Assembly: GCA_027297825.1 (NCBI GenBank) | Contig: JAPUHH010000221.1 | Location: forward strand, 1-11,159 | DNA: 11,159 nt | Direction: 5' to 3' | Source of the DNA: Gammaproteobacteria bacterium | GTDB lineage: Bacteria; Pseudomonadota; Gammaproteobacteria; UBA4575 | In this document: piece after piece, positions 1-7,964 of the stretch | Numbering within the stretch: the first letter of the stretch is position 1 | How the letters are laid out: each line of letters starts with the position of its first letter | Program-made: the position numbers and the translations under genes | The notes under the pieces: generated by a model | Told to the model about the DNA's origin: nothing | The model's input: the letters and a program-made list of their open reading frames with translations, nothing else | Database searches by the model: none

Positions 1-15
1 TAAATACTTGTTTTT

Positions 16-600
16 CTACAACGGCCATTCGTGCCAGCCGCTGCTTAACTGCCATTTTGGAGAAAAGTAACTTTTCACTCTTAAAGGTAATGGCAACTTA
101 TTGGTTAACAAACTAGAGCGTAACTGCACAACATAATTTCCCACTTGACTTAAATTCGCAGTTTCTGCAATGAACATTGCCGTGATGGTACCTTGATGCG
201 TTAACGCAGAATCTAAATCAGGGAAAGTGTCATTCGCACCCGTGTCCAAATTTTCCCAAATATATTGCTTGCTAAGGGCATGATATTTCAGCATATGTGT
301 TTGTTTGATATCCGTAATAGTTTTACCCCAGCCCCACTTACGCAATTGCTTTATTTGCACTTCAACCTGAAATAACATTGGGATGCCATTTTCCAGCGCT
401 TCCTTTACTTCACTATTCAATTGATAATCAATTTCAGCATCCAAACGCAATTCATTTTCAAGCTGAACAATATTCAGATAATTAATCTCAAAGGCGTTAT
501 TCTTGGCTGCAGACGTAGCAGCTAAAAACAAACTAAAACAAACCACCGCCAGAATATTCTGCAATTTGCGTCGTGCTAAGATTCGTCTACAAGTATTCAT
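16..600 (-). CDS. DUF4390-type secreted protein of unknown function
   Basis: The predicted protein has 194 residues. A basic N-terminus (about residues 1-12) and a hydrophobic stretch (about 15-31) ending near ATSAA look like a Sec signal peptide, so it probably acts in the periplasm or at the membrane. The rest is soluble: a beta-rich middle and the C-terminal pattern VQLRSSL..LPLPLRV..Y....W.LSSGW, which I recognise as DUF4390. The ATG at 600 shares its A with the fmt stop codon (TGATG), so translation is probably coupled to fmt. A TTG one codon upstream is a less likely start. In related gammaproteobacteria I recall this family between rsmB and an NtrY-like histidine kinase gene; here it follows fmt directly. 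Its biochemical role is unknown to me. I am confident that it is a gene and fairly confident of the family. Confidence 0.8.
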   Translation of the reverse strand: MNTCRRILARRKLQNILAVVCFSLFLAATSAAKNNAFEINYLNIVQLENELRLDAEIDYQLNSEVKEALENGIPMLFQVEVQIKQLRKWGWGKTITDIKQTHMLKYHALSKQYIWENLDTGANDTFPDLDSALTHQGTITAMFIAETANLSQVGNYVVQLRSSLLTNKLPLPLRVKSYFSPKWQLSSGWHEWPL

Positions 601-1568
601 CAATGCACCGCAGCGATGCTTATTTCATGCTCGTCACTAAAGCATTGATGTAGTACATCGTGTGCATTTACAAAATCTTGTGCACTGATAATTTTTCCGC
701 CCGATAATTGCAATGATAATAGCCTTAAAACGTCTTCACCCGTCGCGACTTCAATGCCTTCTTTGCTAGCAGTGATTACGGTGCCCGGTTTTTGTTGACT
801 TGATGCATTATTCGAGACAGCTTCCCAAATCCGTATACGCTGTCCAAGTAAATAGCTATAGGCCACGGGCCACGCGTTAAAAGCACGAATCTTTCGCTCA
901 ATATCTCGCGCGCTTTCTTGCCAATTAATCTTGGCTTCTTGTTTACTTAGCTTATTCGCATAGCTGACCTGATTTGTATCTTGGAGCCTAGGCGTATATT
1001 CGTTGCGCTGCAGGCGCTGCAAACTTGTATCGATTTCTCGTGCCGACATTTGCGCAAGACGGTCATGTAAGCTTGAACCTGTATCGGTCGAACCAATAGT
1101 ACATGTAAATTGGCATAAAATTGGGCCCGCATCTAGCGCCTCGACCATTTGCATGATGGTGATACCGGTTTGCTTATCGCCCGCTATGATTGCGCGTTGA
1201 ATCGGCGCTGCGCCGCGCCATTTCGGCAACAAAGAGGCGTGGATATTTATACAACCTAATTTTGGAGCCCTTAATGCTGCTGTGGGTAACAAAAGACCAT
1301 AAGCACTCACTAACATCACATCAGCGCCAAGTTCATGCAAGTGCTTACACTCATCTGCGTTCAAGTTGTTAGGTTGATAGACAGGAATTTCAGCTTGTAA
1401 CGCAATTTCTTTTATAGGGCTTAAGCGTAATTTTCGACCACGACCTGCGGGACGATCCGGCTGGGTATAGACAGCAATGACTTCATGTTGGCTTGTAATT
1501 AATGCTTGCAGTGCGGGCACTGCAAATTCGGGAGTACCGGCAAATATAATTTTAAGACCTGTAGACAT
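600..1568 (-). CDS. fmt: Methionyl-tRNA formyltransferase
   Basis: This cytoplasmic enzyme transfers a formyl group from 10-formyltetrahydrofolate to methionyl-initiator tRNA, marking it for translation initiation. The 322-residue product has the full family layout. The N-terminal formyltransferase domain contains FAGTPEFA (residues 9-16), TQPDRPAGRGRKL and the SLLPKWRGAAPIQ loop, with catalytic residues N108, H110 and D146 matching N106, H108 and D144 of the E. coli enzyme. The C-terminal tRNA-binding domain (about 205-322) contains KLSKQEAKINW and IRAFNAWP. I chose the ATG at 1568 because MSTGLKIIFAGTP aligns with the E. coli start; an in-frame TTG at 1583 would add five residues without family support. 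No clear Shine-Dalgarno sequence precedes it. The gene lies 40 bases downstream of def in the same operon and its stop overlaps the next start. Confidence 0.97.
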   Translation of the reverse strand: MSTGLKIIFAGTPEFAVPALQALITSQHEVIAVYTQPDRPAGRGRKLRLSPIKEIALQAEIPVYQPNNLNADECKHLHELGADVMLVSAYGLLLPTAALRAPKLGCINIHASLLPKWRGAAPIQRAIIAGDKQTGITIMQMVEALDAGPILCQFTCTIGSTDTGSSLHDRLAQMSAREIDTSLQRLQRNEYTPRLQDTNQVSYANKLSKQEAKINWQESARDIERKIRAFNAWPVAYSYLLGQRIRIWEAVSNNASSQQKPGTVITASKEGIEVATGEDVLRLLSLQLSGGKIISAQDFVNAHDVLHQCFSDEHEISIAAVH

Positions 1569-1608
1569 AGCAATAATCGCCAAATAATTTGGCCAAGGTA
1601 TTGTGGCT

Positions 1609-2151
1609 TTAGATCACACTTGCTTGTTGAGACGCAGACCCATGAGGAACTTGTTCTTGCCTTTGCTGTTTGAGTAATTTCTTTTTCACCCGCTCGCGTT
1701 TCAATGATGATAAATAATCCACAAATAACTTGCCCTCCAGGTGATCTATTTCATGCTGTATGCAAACCGCGAGTAAGCCCTCCGCTTGTTGCGAAATAGA
1801 ATTACCGTTTTGATCTAAGGCCTTAACGATAATTCTTGCGGCGCGATGCACATTCTCAAAAATCCCAGGTACAGATAAGCAGCCTTCTTGCATCTCCTCA
1901 TCACCTTCTTGGCTTATAATCTCTGGGTTGATCAGGCAAAGCGGGGCATCTTTAGCTTCCGAAACATCCATAACAATGATTTGCTGTTGAATATTAACCT
2001 GGGTAGCCGCTAATCCTATACCTGGGGCGTCATACATGGTCTCAAGCATGTCTTTCACCGTTTGTCGGACCTGATCACCCACCTTATCGACTGGCCGCGC
2101 TATTTTTCGCAGTCGAGGGTCAGGAAAGTGTAAAATTTCTAGTAATGCCAT
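1609..2151 (-). CDS. def: Peptide deformylase
   Basis: This cytoplasmic metalloenzyme removes the N-formyl group from nascent proteins, undoing the Fmt modification after initiation. The 180-residue product carries all three family motifs: GIGLAATQ (residues 44-51), EGCLS (89-93) and HEIDH (133-137). C91, H133 and H137 are the expected metal ligands and E134 the catalytic base. The length is slightly above the usual 165-172 residues because of a C-terminal tail rich in K, R and Q. The ATG at 2151 gives the typical start MALLEILHFPDPRLR. It is the first gene of the minus-strand operon. No obvious ribosome binding site is seen upstream, although a possible promoter lies close by. Confidence 0.98.
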   Translation of the reverse strand: MALLEILHFPDPRLRKIARPVDKVGDQVRQTVKDMLETMYDAPGIGLAATQVNIQQQIIVMDVSEAKDAPLCLINPEIISQEGDEEMQEGCLSVPGIFENVHRAARIIVKALDQNGNSISQQAEGLLAVCIQHEIDHLEGKLFVDYLSSLKRERVKKKLLKQQRQEQVPHGSASQQASVI

Positions 2152-2166
2152 TGAGTTACAGAATAA

Positions 2167-2193
2167 GTTATAAATTTACTTAAGTATTGTCTT
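2167..2193 (-). promoter_or_regulatory. Possible sigma70 promoter of the def-fmt operon
   Basis: Read on the minus strand, AAGACA (2193-2188, four of six matches to TTGACA) is followed after 15 bases by TATAAC (2172-2167, five of six matches to TATAAT). The position just upstream of the def ATG is right, but the spacer is short and the -35 box is weak. This is inference from consensus matching only. Confidence 0.3.
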
Positions 2194-2214
2194 TTAACCT
2201 CGCGACGATAGAAT
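2187..2214 (+). promoter_or_regulatory. Possible sigma70 promoter of the LysM lipoprotein gene
   Basis: TTGTCT (2187-2192, four of six consensus matches) and TAGAAT (2209-2214, five of six) are separated by 16 bases. They would start a transcript near 2221 with a leader of about 70 bases. The -35 box physically overlaps the candidate -35 box of the divergent def promoter, so the two would share a small control region. Confidence 0.35.
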
Positions 2215-2291
2215 ACCTATACGTAAAAAGGGATTTCGCTGCGGCTTAGTTTAACAAAAAATCATCTTACACAACGGATAAAAGGTTCATC

Positions 2292-3500
2292 ATGCTGGGG
2301 AAACACAAACAATACAGCGCATCGATTAAGCAACTGATTACCATAGTATTTATCGCATGCTTAGCAGCTTGTACCACAACCCCCACCGGGTCCAATGTGG
2401 ATAGCAGTGAGATAGAGGTTAACGAGCCTGCAGTTGAGATCGTCAACGCCGCTGAAACCCAAAGTTTACCTAGTTCCAGCGAGCCTCGTCTAGAAGACTT
2501 ACCTGTTGCTCCAAACCAACATAACGTAGAATTTCGATCTTCAGCCCCACAGCAATATACCGTCGTCCCGGGTGATACTTTATGGGACCTATCAAATCGG
2601 TTTTTAGTGCAGCCTTGGTATTGGCCTGAAATTTGGTACGTAAACCCCCAAGTTGAAAACCCTCATTTAATTTATCCTGGAGATGTACTCTCGATATTCT
2701 ATGTGGGCGGCAAACCGTACCTAACCGTTGGAGGTGGTCCACGGATTGCAGGCGCTGAGCGTCTGTCGCCACAAGTCCGTTCTGAAGATATAAATTCCAG
2801 CGCCTATGGAATCCCAATCCATGCTATTCAACAGTTTATTATTCGTCCACGTGTGGTTAGCGAAGAAACACTCAATGCAGCCCCATATATCGTCGGCTCT
2901 CAAGAGGAGCGACTTGCGTTCGGCAGTGGTGACCGTGTGTATGTGCGAGGTTTTGAGGGTGATCCAGATGGGCGCTATACCGTATTTCGCAAAGGAGGCG
3001 CATTACTCGATCCTAAATCTGGAGAGCTGCTAGGCTATGAAGCCATTATGGTGGGTGACGGTGATATTGTGCGCAAAGGCGATCCTGCGACTTTTGACTT
3101 ATCACAAACTAAACGAGAAGCATTACGTGGGGATCGTTTACTCCCGGTTAACTTTAGCGATCAAGATACTGAGTTTGTTCCACATGCGCCAAATTCAGCC
3201 ATGCATGGCACGATTATATCGTTGTTTGATGCCATCAGCCAAGTCGGAGCATTCCAGATAGTCACCCTAAATCTAGGCCATCGCGATGGTATCGAAAAAG
3301 GACACGTACTCGCTGTCAATCAGGCAGGCCGAGTCATAGCAGATCCATTTGAAAAACCCGGCTCTCTGGTTGATGTGCAATTTCCTGAGGAAAACGCAGG
3401 AATTGCCATGGTGTTTCGCATCTTCGAAAAAGTCAGTTATGCGTTAATTATGGAAACCTCAAGACCGCTTCAAATTGGAGATTCCGTAGCAGCTCCTTAA
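2292..3500 (+). CDS. LysM-domain lipoprotein (peptidoglycan-binding)
   Basis: The 402-residue product starts with a lipoprotein signal peptide: basic N-terminus, hydrophobic core (about 15-26) and the lipobox LAAC, with C27 as the lipidated residue. T28 follows it, which suggests sorting to the outer membrane. A low-complexity linker (about 28-80) leads to one LysM domain (about 89-137: YTVVPGDTLWDLSNRF ... NPHLIYPGDVL), a fold that binds N-acetylglucosamine polymers such as peptidoglycan. The remaining 260 residues contain GDRVYVRGFEGDPDGRYTVF and resemble the conserved C-terminal region of the uncharacterised Pseudomonas PA0020-type proteins encoded beside dprA. AAAGG at 2281-2285, six bases before the ATG, supports this start. 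The gene is divergent from def and 107 bases upstream of dprA. Its precise function is unknown; a cell-envelope role is inferred. Confidence 0.92.
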   Translation: MLGKHKQYSASIKQLITIVFIACLAACTTTPTGSNVDSSEIEVNEPAVEIVNAAETQSLPSSSEPRLEDLPVAPNQHNVEFRSSAPQQYTVVPGDTLWDLSNRFLVQPWYWPEIWYVNPQVENPHLIYPGDVLSIFYVGGKPYLTVGGGPRIAGAERLSPQVRSEDINSSAYGIPIHAIQQFIIRPRVVSEETLNAAPYIVGSQEERLAFGSGDRVYVRGFEGDPDGRYTVFRKGGALLDPKSGELLGYEAIMVGDGDIVRKGDPATFDLSQTKREALRGDRLLPVNFSDQDTEFVPHAPNSAMHGTIISLFDAISQVGAFQIVTLNLGHRDGIEKGHVLAVNQAGRVIADPFEKPGSLVDVQFPEENAGIAMVFRIFEKVSYALIMETSRPLQIGDSVAAP

Positions 3501-3554
3501 GCTAACTATAAAATATCTTTTAATTCTAGATAAAGCTTACTGCTTAGCTGAATT

Positions 3555-3583
3555 TTTCCCTCGCGTACGTAATCCGTTACAAT
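3555..3583 (+). promoter_or_regulatory. Possible promoter of dprA
   Basis: TACAAT (3578-3583) matches the -10 consensus at five of six positions and lies 24 bases before the dprA ATG. The only -35 candidate at 17-base spacing is the poor TTTCCC (3555-3560). The gap between the LysM gene and dprA has no clear terminator, so read-through from upstream is equally possible. Confidence 0.25.
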
Positions 3584-3607
3584 TGCGAAAAAATCACGCA
3601 GTAGCTT

Positions 3608-4729
3608 ATGCTTCAACTTGAGGAATGGTTAGCACTCACCCACGTCAAACAACTTGGGCCTGTAGCATTTCAAAAATTGTTAGACAAATTTAGTTCTCCT
3701 GGTGCCATATTAAAAGCTGGGCGTGGTGAGCTACAATCAACAGGCGTTTCAAAGCAGATCATTGATGGCATCCACGCACCAAATGAAGCCGCAATCACTC
3801 AAGACCTTGAATGGTTACAACATGAGACGCATCATCTGATTACGATTCAAGACGCACATTATCCAAAACTGTTAAAACAAATTACAGATCCACCCATTGT
3901 CTTATATGCGATTGGAAATCAAACGGTGGTTCCAGAATTATTATCGGATCCGCAACTTGCGATTGTAGGCAGTCGCAACGCCAGCACCCTCGGCAAACAA
4001 GTTGCAACGATATTTGCGCAAAAACTCGCGCAAGTTGGATTGGTAATTACCAGTGGATTAGCCAGCGGCGTCGATGGCGCAGCACACCGCGGGGCTTTAC
4101 AAGCTCAAATTGGATCTACCATTGCAGTAACAGCATGTGGCTTAGATCGTGTATATCCAGCCGAACATAGACAATTAGCAGAACACATTGCTCAGCAAGG
4201 CGTCATCGTTTCCGAGTTCCCCATTGGCACATCACCAAAACCTGGGCATTTTCCGAGGCGTAACCGCATCATTAGTGGCTTAAGTTTAGGTGTTTTGGTG
4301 GTGGAAGCCTCTATAAAAAGCGGCTCACTTATTACAGCGCGCTTGGCAAGTGAACAAAATCGTGAGATTTTTGCAGTACCTGGCTCCATACATAGCCCAC
4401 TTTCAAAGGGTTGCCATGCCTTAATTCGCAACGGCGCCAAACTGGCGGAAACCGTCGAAGATATTTTAGAAGAATTACAACACCATATAGACTTAAGTGA
4501 TTCACTGCCACCATCAGAAGTAGATCAAATAAGCTCAGTAAATTCTCAAGATCCTGAGCATAAAAAGGTTTTAGACAGCATGGGGTACGAACCTATCAAT
4601 ATTGACAGTTTAATTAACCGCAGTGGCCTTGGAGTAGAAGTTGTGTCTTCTATCCTTTTGATTTTAGAGCTTAATGGACAGGTTACTCACAATGGTAATG
4701 GCGTGTATGTACGCGCGTATCAAGCCTAA
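3608..4729 (+). CDS. dprA: DNA-processing protein DprA (Smf)
   Basis: DprA binds single-stranded DNA that enters the cell by natural transformation, protects it and loads RecA. It acts in the cytoplasm. The 373-residue product shows the three-part layout of the family. There is an N-terminal SAM-like helical region (about 1-70). A Rossmann-like core follows with GSRN (121-124), SGLASGVDGAAHRGAL (from 149), ACGLDRVYP, and KPGHFPRRNRIISGLS (from 211), whose basic residues contact DNA. A C-terminal winged-helix segment (about 315-370) contains INIDSLINRSGL. The length is normal. The ATG at 3608 is the only reasonable start, although no Shine-Dalgarno sequence precedes it. The neighbouring LysM gene is a common partner. 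Presence of dprA alone does not prove competence, because many non-transformable bacteria keep it. Confidence 0.97.
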   Translation: MLQLEEWLALTHVKQLGPVAFQKLLDKFSSPGAILKAGRGELQSTGVSKQIIDGIHAPNEAAITQDLEWLQHETHHLITIQDAHYPKLLKQITDPPIVLYAIGNQTVVPELLSDPQLAIVGSRNASTLGKQVATIFAQKLAQVGLVITSGLASGVDGAAHRGALQAQIGSTIAVTACGLDRVYPAEHRQLAEHIAQQGVIVSEFPIGTSPKPGHFPRRNRIISGLSLGVLVVEASIKSGSLITARLASEQNREIFAVPGSIHSPLSKGCHALIRNGAKLAETVEDILEELQHHIDLSDSLPPSEVDQISSVNSQDPEHKKVLDSMGYEPINIDSLINRSGLGVEVVSSILLILELNGQVTHNGNGVYVRAYQA

Positions 4730-4887
4730 CCACGTTTGGGCTATCTGCTTTAACAAACCGCGTAGAATAATAAATCATTTGTCGTATTTTATCTTTGCTA
4801 GCATAAAAGAATTCTCGATAAGCATTTACAAAAGAGCAAGAAACGCGTATTAGTTCGCCGCAAATATCAATATTAAAAATAATCGGA

Positions 4888-4917
4888 TTGGCTGTTTCCC
4901 AAATCAAACACTAATAT
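4888..4917 (+). promoter_or_regulatory. Possible sigma70 promoter of topA-tsaC-hemF
   Basis: TTGGCT (4888-4893, four of six matches) and TAATAT (4912-4917, four of six) are 18 bases apart in the AT-rich 220-base gap between dprA and topA. The start point would fall about 25 bases before the topA ATG. The match is modest. The position ahead of a tightly packed gene group is the main support. Confidence 0.3.
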
Positions 4918-4949
4918 TTATTTTCTAAGTATTATTTCCAAGCACAGGC

Positions 4950-7385
4950 ATGAGTAAAAATTTAGTCATTGTTGAGTCGCCTGCAAAAGCTAAGACTATT
5001 GAAAAATATCTTGGCAAAGACTTTGGCGTGCTCGCGTCTTATGGGCATGTCCGTGATCTAATTCCAAAAGTAGGGGCGGTTGACCCTGATAATGATTTCG
5101 AAATGAAATATGAAATCATTGAGAAAAATGAAAAACATATTGCCGCCATATCCAAGGCAGTAAAGAAATCTAAAACACTTTACCTTGCAACGGACCCGGA
5201 TCGAGAGGGGGAAGCCATCTCTTGGCATCTTCACGAGATATTAAAAGAACGCGGATTATTAGAGAACAAAGAAGTGTACCGCGTGGTATTCCATGAAATT
5301 ACCAAGCGTGCCGTCAACGAAGCTATTGCAAATCCGCGCAAACTATCCAACGACTTAATCTACGCACAACAAGCACGGCGTGCCATGGACTACCTAGTAG
5401 GCTTCAATCTTTCTCCATTACTTTGGAAAAAAATTAAACGCGGTCTTTCCGCAGGTCGTGTGCAAAGTCCGGCTTTACGTTTGTTAAGTGAGCGTGAAGA
5501 TGAGATCGAGGCATTTATACCGCAAGAATATTGGACCATCGAAGCAGATTGCGAAAAAGATAAACAAGAATTTCTCTCCAAGCTAAACATTTATAAGGGT
5601 AAAAAACTCGAGCAATTTGACATCAATAATGAGAAGGACGCCTCAGCGGCAAAACAATTACTGGATCAAAACGCTAACGGCAAGCTCGTCGTTAAAACCG
5701 TAGATAAAAAGGAGCGTAAGCGAAATCCTGCAGCGCCCTTTACTACTTCTACTTTACAACAAGAATCCGTACGCAAGCTTCGCTTCTCAGCTCAAAAAAC
5801 CATGCGCGTGGCGCAGCAGTTATATGAAGGTATCGATCTCGGAGATGGAGCCGTCGGCTTAATCACTTATATGCGTACCGACTCCGTTGTACTCGGACAA
5901 GAGGCCTTGGAAGAATTGCGCGAATACATTGCGCAGCGTTATGGAAAAGATGATCTACCCAGCGAAATTCGCGTATTCAAAACCAAATCTAAAAATGCGC
6001 AAGAAGCGCATGAAGCCATTCGCCCTACTTCATTCATGCACACACCTGATAAGGTTAAAAAGCTACTCACCCCAGACCAACAAAAGCTATATGGCTTAAT
6101 CTGGAAACGTGCCGTAGCCAGTCAGATGATACATGCTACCTTGAATTTAGTTGCTGTAGAGTTTGCATGCGGTAATGGCAATGTATTTCGTGCTACCGGT
6201 TCCTCTATAAAAAATCTAGGCTTTATGCAGGTCTACCAAGAAGGGCTGGATGACAAAAAAGAAGAGTCTGACGAACGCATGCTGCCTAATTTAGAGCTTG
6301 GCGAAACGGTAAATCTCAATGCGATAAGAACGGAACAGCATTTTACCGAACCGCCGCCGCGTTTTACAGAAGCTACTCTAGTCAAGACTTTAGAAGAATA
6401 CGGTATTGGCCGTCCCTCGACCTACGCAAGCATCATTTCAACATTACAATATCGTGAGTATGCCGAAGTTGAGAATAGACGCTTCACGCCTACCGAGATG
6501 GGAAGATTAGTTAACGACTTTCTTACTAAGCACTTTACGCAATATGTTGACTACGACTTTACCGCTAAACTTGAAGATGAATTAGACGAAATCGCGCGTG
6601 GCGAAAAAGAGTGGGTGCCAGTGATGCGTGCCTACTGGAAACCTTTCATTGAGCTCGTTGAAGAGAAAGAAAAAAGCGTTACACGTGAGGAAGCCGTTCA
6701 AGCGCGTGAGCTTGGCACGGATCCTAAATCTGGTAAACCCGTCACTGTACGCATGGGGCGTTATGGTCCATTTGTGCAAATTGGTACTAAAAACGATGAA
6801 GAAAAACCAAAATTCGCTGGCCTTCGTCCGGGTCAAAAGATGGCCGAGGTCACTTTTGAAGAGGCCATGGAGTTATTTAAACTACCGCGCAAGTTGGGTG
6901 AAACTGCAGAAAAAGAACCCGTACAAGCCAGCATTGGCAGATTCGGCCCTTATGTGAAATACGGCAGCAAATACGTTTCAATAAAAAATGACGACCCCTA
7001 CACCATTACCTTAGAACGCGCGCTTGAAGTCATTGCCGAAAAGAAAATAGAGGATGCAAATAAAATTATAAAAGTATTTGAAGAACAGAATATTCAAATT
7101 TTAAATGGTCGTTATGGCCCCTATATAACTGATGGCAATAAAAATGTAAAAATCCCTAAAGACCAAAACCCTGCTGCATACACACTGGAAGAGTGTGAAA
7201 AAATGATTGCTGAAGCACCTGAGAAAAAAGCTTGGGGCAAACGTAAGAAAGCAGCGCCCAAGAAGGTGGCTAAAAAGAAAACGGCTACTAAGAAAAAGGC
7301 CACTAAAAAGAAAGTTACAAAAAAGAAAACAGCAACCAAAAAAATCTCTAAGAAAGCTGCTAACAAAAATAGTAGCTCTTCATAA
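4950..7385 (+). CDS. topA: DNA topoisomerase I (type IA)
   Basis: TopA relaxes negatively supercoiled DNA by cutting one strand through a covalent tyrosine link. The 811-residue product has a TOPRIM domain (about 3-140) with VESPAKAKT near the N-terminus and the Mg-binding DPDREGE (82-88). The cleavage/passage core includes RGLSAGRVQSPALRLL and the active site ITYMRTDS, with nucleophile Y307 and R309. Three C-terminal topoisomerase repeats follow, marked by GRYGPF (603-608), GRFGPY (663-668) and GRYGPY (720-725). Unlike the 865-residue E. coli enzyme it has no tetracysteine zinc ribbons. It ends instead in a very lysine-rich tail (about 758-811) like that of histone H1-type proteins, probably for non-specific DNA binding. 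An AGG lies immediately before the ATG, too close for good spacing. tsaC follows after 21 bases. Confidence 0.98.
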   Translation: MSKNLVIVESPAKAKTIEKYLGKDFGVLASYGHVRDLIPKVGAVDPDNDFEMKYEIIEKNEKHIAAISKAVKKSKTLYLATDPDREGEAISWHLHEILKERGLLENKEVYRVVFHEITKRAVNEAIANPRKLSNDLIYAQQARRAMDYLVGFNLSPLLWKKIKRGLSAGRVQSPALRLLSEREDEIEAFIPQEYWTIEADCEKDKQEFLSKLNIYKGKKLEQFDINNEKDASAAKQLLDQNANGKLVVKTVDKKERKRNPAAPFTTSTLQQESVRKLRFSAQKTMRVAQQLYEGIDLGDGAVGLITYMRTDSVVLGQEALEELREYIAQRYGKDDLPSEIRVFKTKSKNAQEAHEAIRPTSFMHTPDKVKKLLTPDQQKLYGLIWKRAVASQMIHATLNLVAVEFACGNGNVFRATGSSIKNLGFMQVYQEGLDDKKEESDERMLPNLELGETVNLNAIRTEQHFTEPPPRFTEATLVKTLEEYGIGRPSTYASIISTLQYREYAEVENRRFTPTEMGRLVNDFLTKHFTQYVDYDFTAKLEDELDEIARGEKEWVPVMRAYWKPFIELVEEKEKSVTREEAVQARELGTDPKSGKPVTVRMGRYGPFVQIGTKNDEEKPKFAGLRPGQKMAEVTFEEAMELFKLPRKLGETAEKEPVQASIGRFGPYVKYGSKYVSIKNDDPYTITLERALEVIAEKKIEDANKIIKVFEEQNIQILNGRYGPYITDGNKNVKIPKDQNPAAYTLEECEKMIAEAPEKKAWGKRKKAAPKKVAKKKTATKKKATKKKVTKKKTATKKISKKAANKNSSSS
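7272..7343 (+). repeat. Lysine-rich tandem repeat coding for the TopA tail
   Basis: Imperfect units of five to six codons (KKKTAT, KKKAT, KKKVT, KKKTAT) occupy TopA residues 775-798, giving A-rich low-complexity DNA. Codons vary between units (aaa/aag, act/aca), so the repeat looks old or maintained by protein-level selection rather than recently duplicated. Such tracts can change length by slippage. Confidence 0.7.
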
Positions 7386-7406
7386 ACCCACTATTTTTGC
7401 TAAGCC

Positions 7407-7958
7407 ATGCTTGCCAACCAAATCTCACAAGCAGCGGCCATTATACAGCATGGCGGAATCGTTGCTTATTCAACCGATACTATCATTGGCTTAGGCTGTG
7501 ACCCCTATAACCGTCGCGCGGTAGAATCTGTTCTGTGGCTTAAACAGCGCAGTATAGAAAAAGGTCTTGTATTACTAACCGACGGCATAGATGGGTTAAA
7601 GGATTTTTCACAAACCTTAACCTCTTCACAATGCTCAAAAATTACTTCCATACCTACGCCTACAACCTGGTTGCTCCCCAAAAGTAGCTCAACACCTGCA
7701 TGGCTCACAGGAATTCATGCTAGCGTTGCCATGCGTATCACTCAGCACCCTATCGCCAGTCAATTATGCAAATCAACCGGGGCGATCGTATCCACCAGCG
7801 CTAATTTTTCTGGCTATCCTACTGCTACAAATCAGCAACAATTGAAAGATTGGTTTGGCCCCCACCTAGACTATGTAATTATTGGTGCTGCAGGAACTGG
7901 ACTACCCAGCGAAGTGCGCGATCTGATCAGTGGGAAAACACTACGCCAAAATCGGTAA
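7407..7958 (+). CDS. tsaC: Threonylcarbamoyl-AMP synthase (TsaC/YrdC family)
   Basis: The enzyme makes threonylcarbamoyl-AMP from threonine, bicarbonate and ATP, the first step of the t6A37 modification on tRNAs that read ANN codons. The 183-residue product is the short single-domain form (close to E. coli TsaC, 190 residues), without the extra Sua5 domain. Visible motifs are YSTDTIIGLGCDP (21-33), LKQRSIEKGLVLL (45-57), VAMRITQHP (107-115), STSANFSG (129-136) and LPSEVRDLISG (166-176). The usually conserved WPGPxT segment reads IPTPTT (82-87), so its Trp and Gly are replaced. The rest looks intact, so I expect activity but note the change. The start gives a normal N-terminus, with no strong Shine-Dalgarno sequence. 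It lies between topA (21 bases) and hemF (6 bases) and probably shares their transcript. Confidence 0.93.
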   Translation: MLANQISQAAAIIQHGGIVAYSTDTIIGLGCDPYNRRAVESVLWLKQRSIEKGLVLLTDGIDGLKDFSQTLTSSQCSKITSIPTPTTWLLPKSSSTPAWLTGIHASVAMRITQHPIASQLCKSTGAIVSTSANFSGYPTATNQQQLKDWFGPHLDYVIIGAAGTGLPSEVRDLISGKTLRQNR

Positions 7959-7964
7959 AAAAAT

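Noticed and set aside
3530..3560. Possible terminator between the LysM gene and dprA
   Set aside because: AAGC/GCTT gives only a four-base-pair stem; the T-run after it is short and separated from the stem.
4683..4907. 74-codon minus-strand frame as a gene
   Set aside because: It overlaps the 3' end of dprA, has no ribosome binding site or clear promoter, and I recognise no family. I report it only as something to check.
7121..7366. 81-codon minus-strand frame rich in Phe, Val and Ala that looks like a membrane protein
   Set aside because: It is the antisense of the lysine-rich topA tail; AAA/AAG codons read backwards as Phe/Leu-rich hydrophobic sequence.
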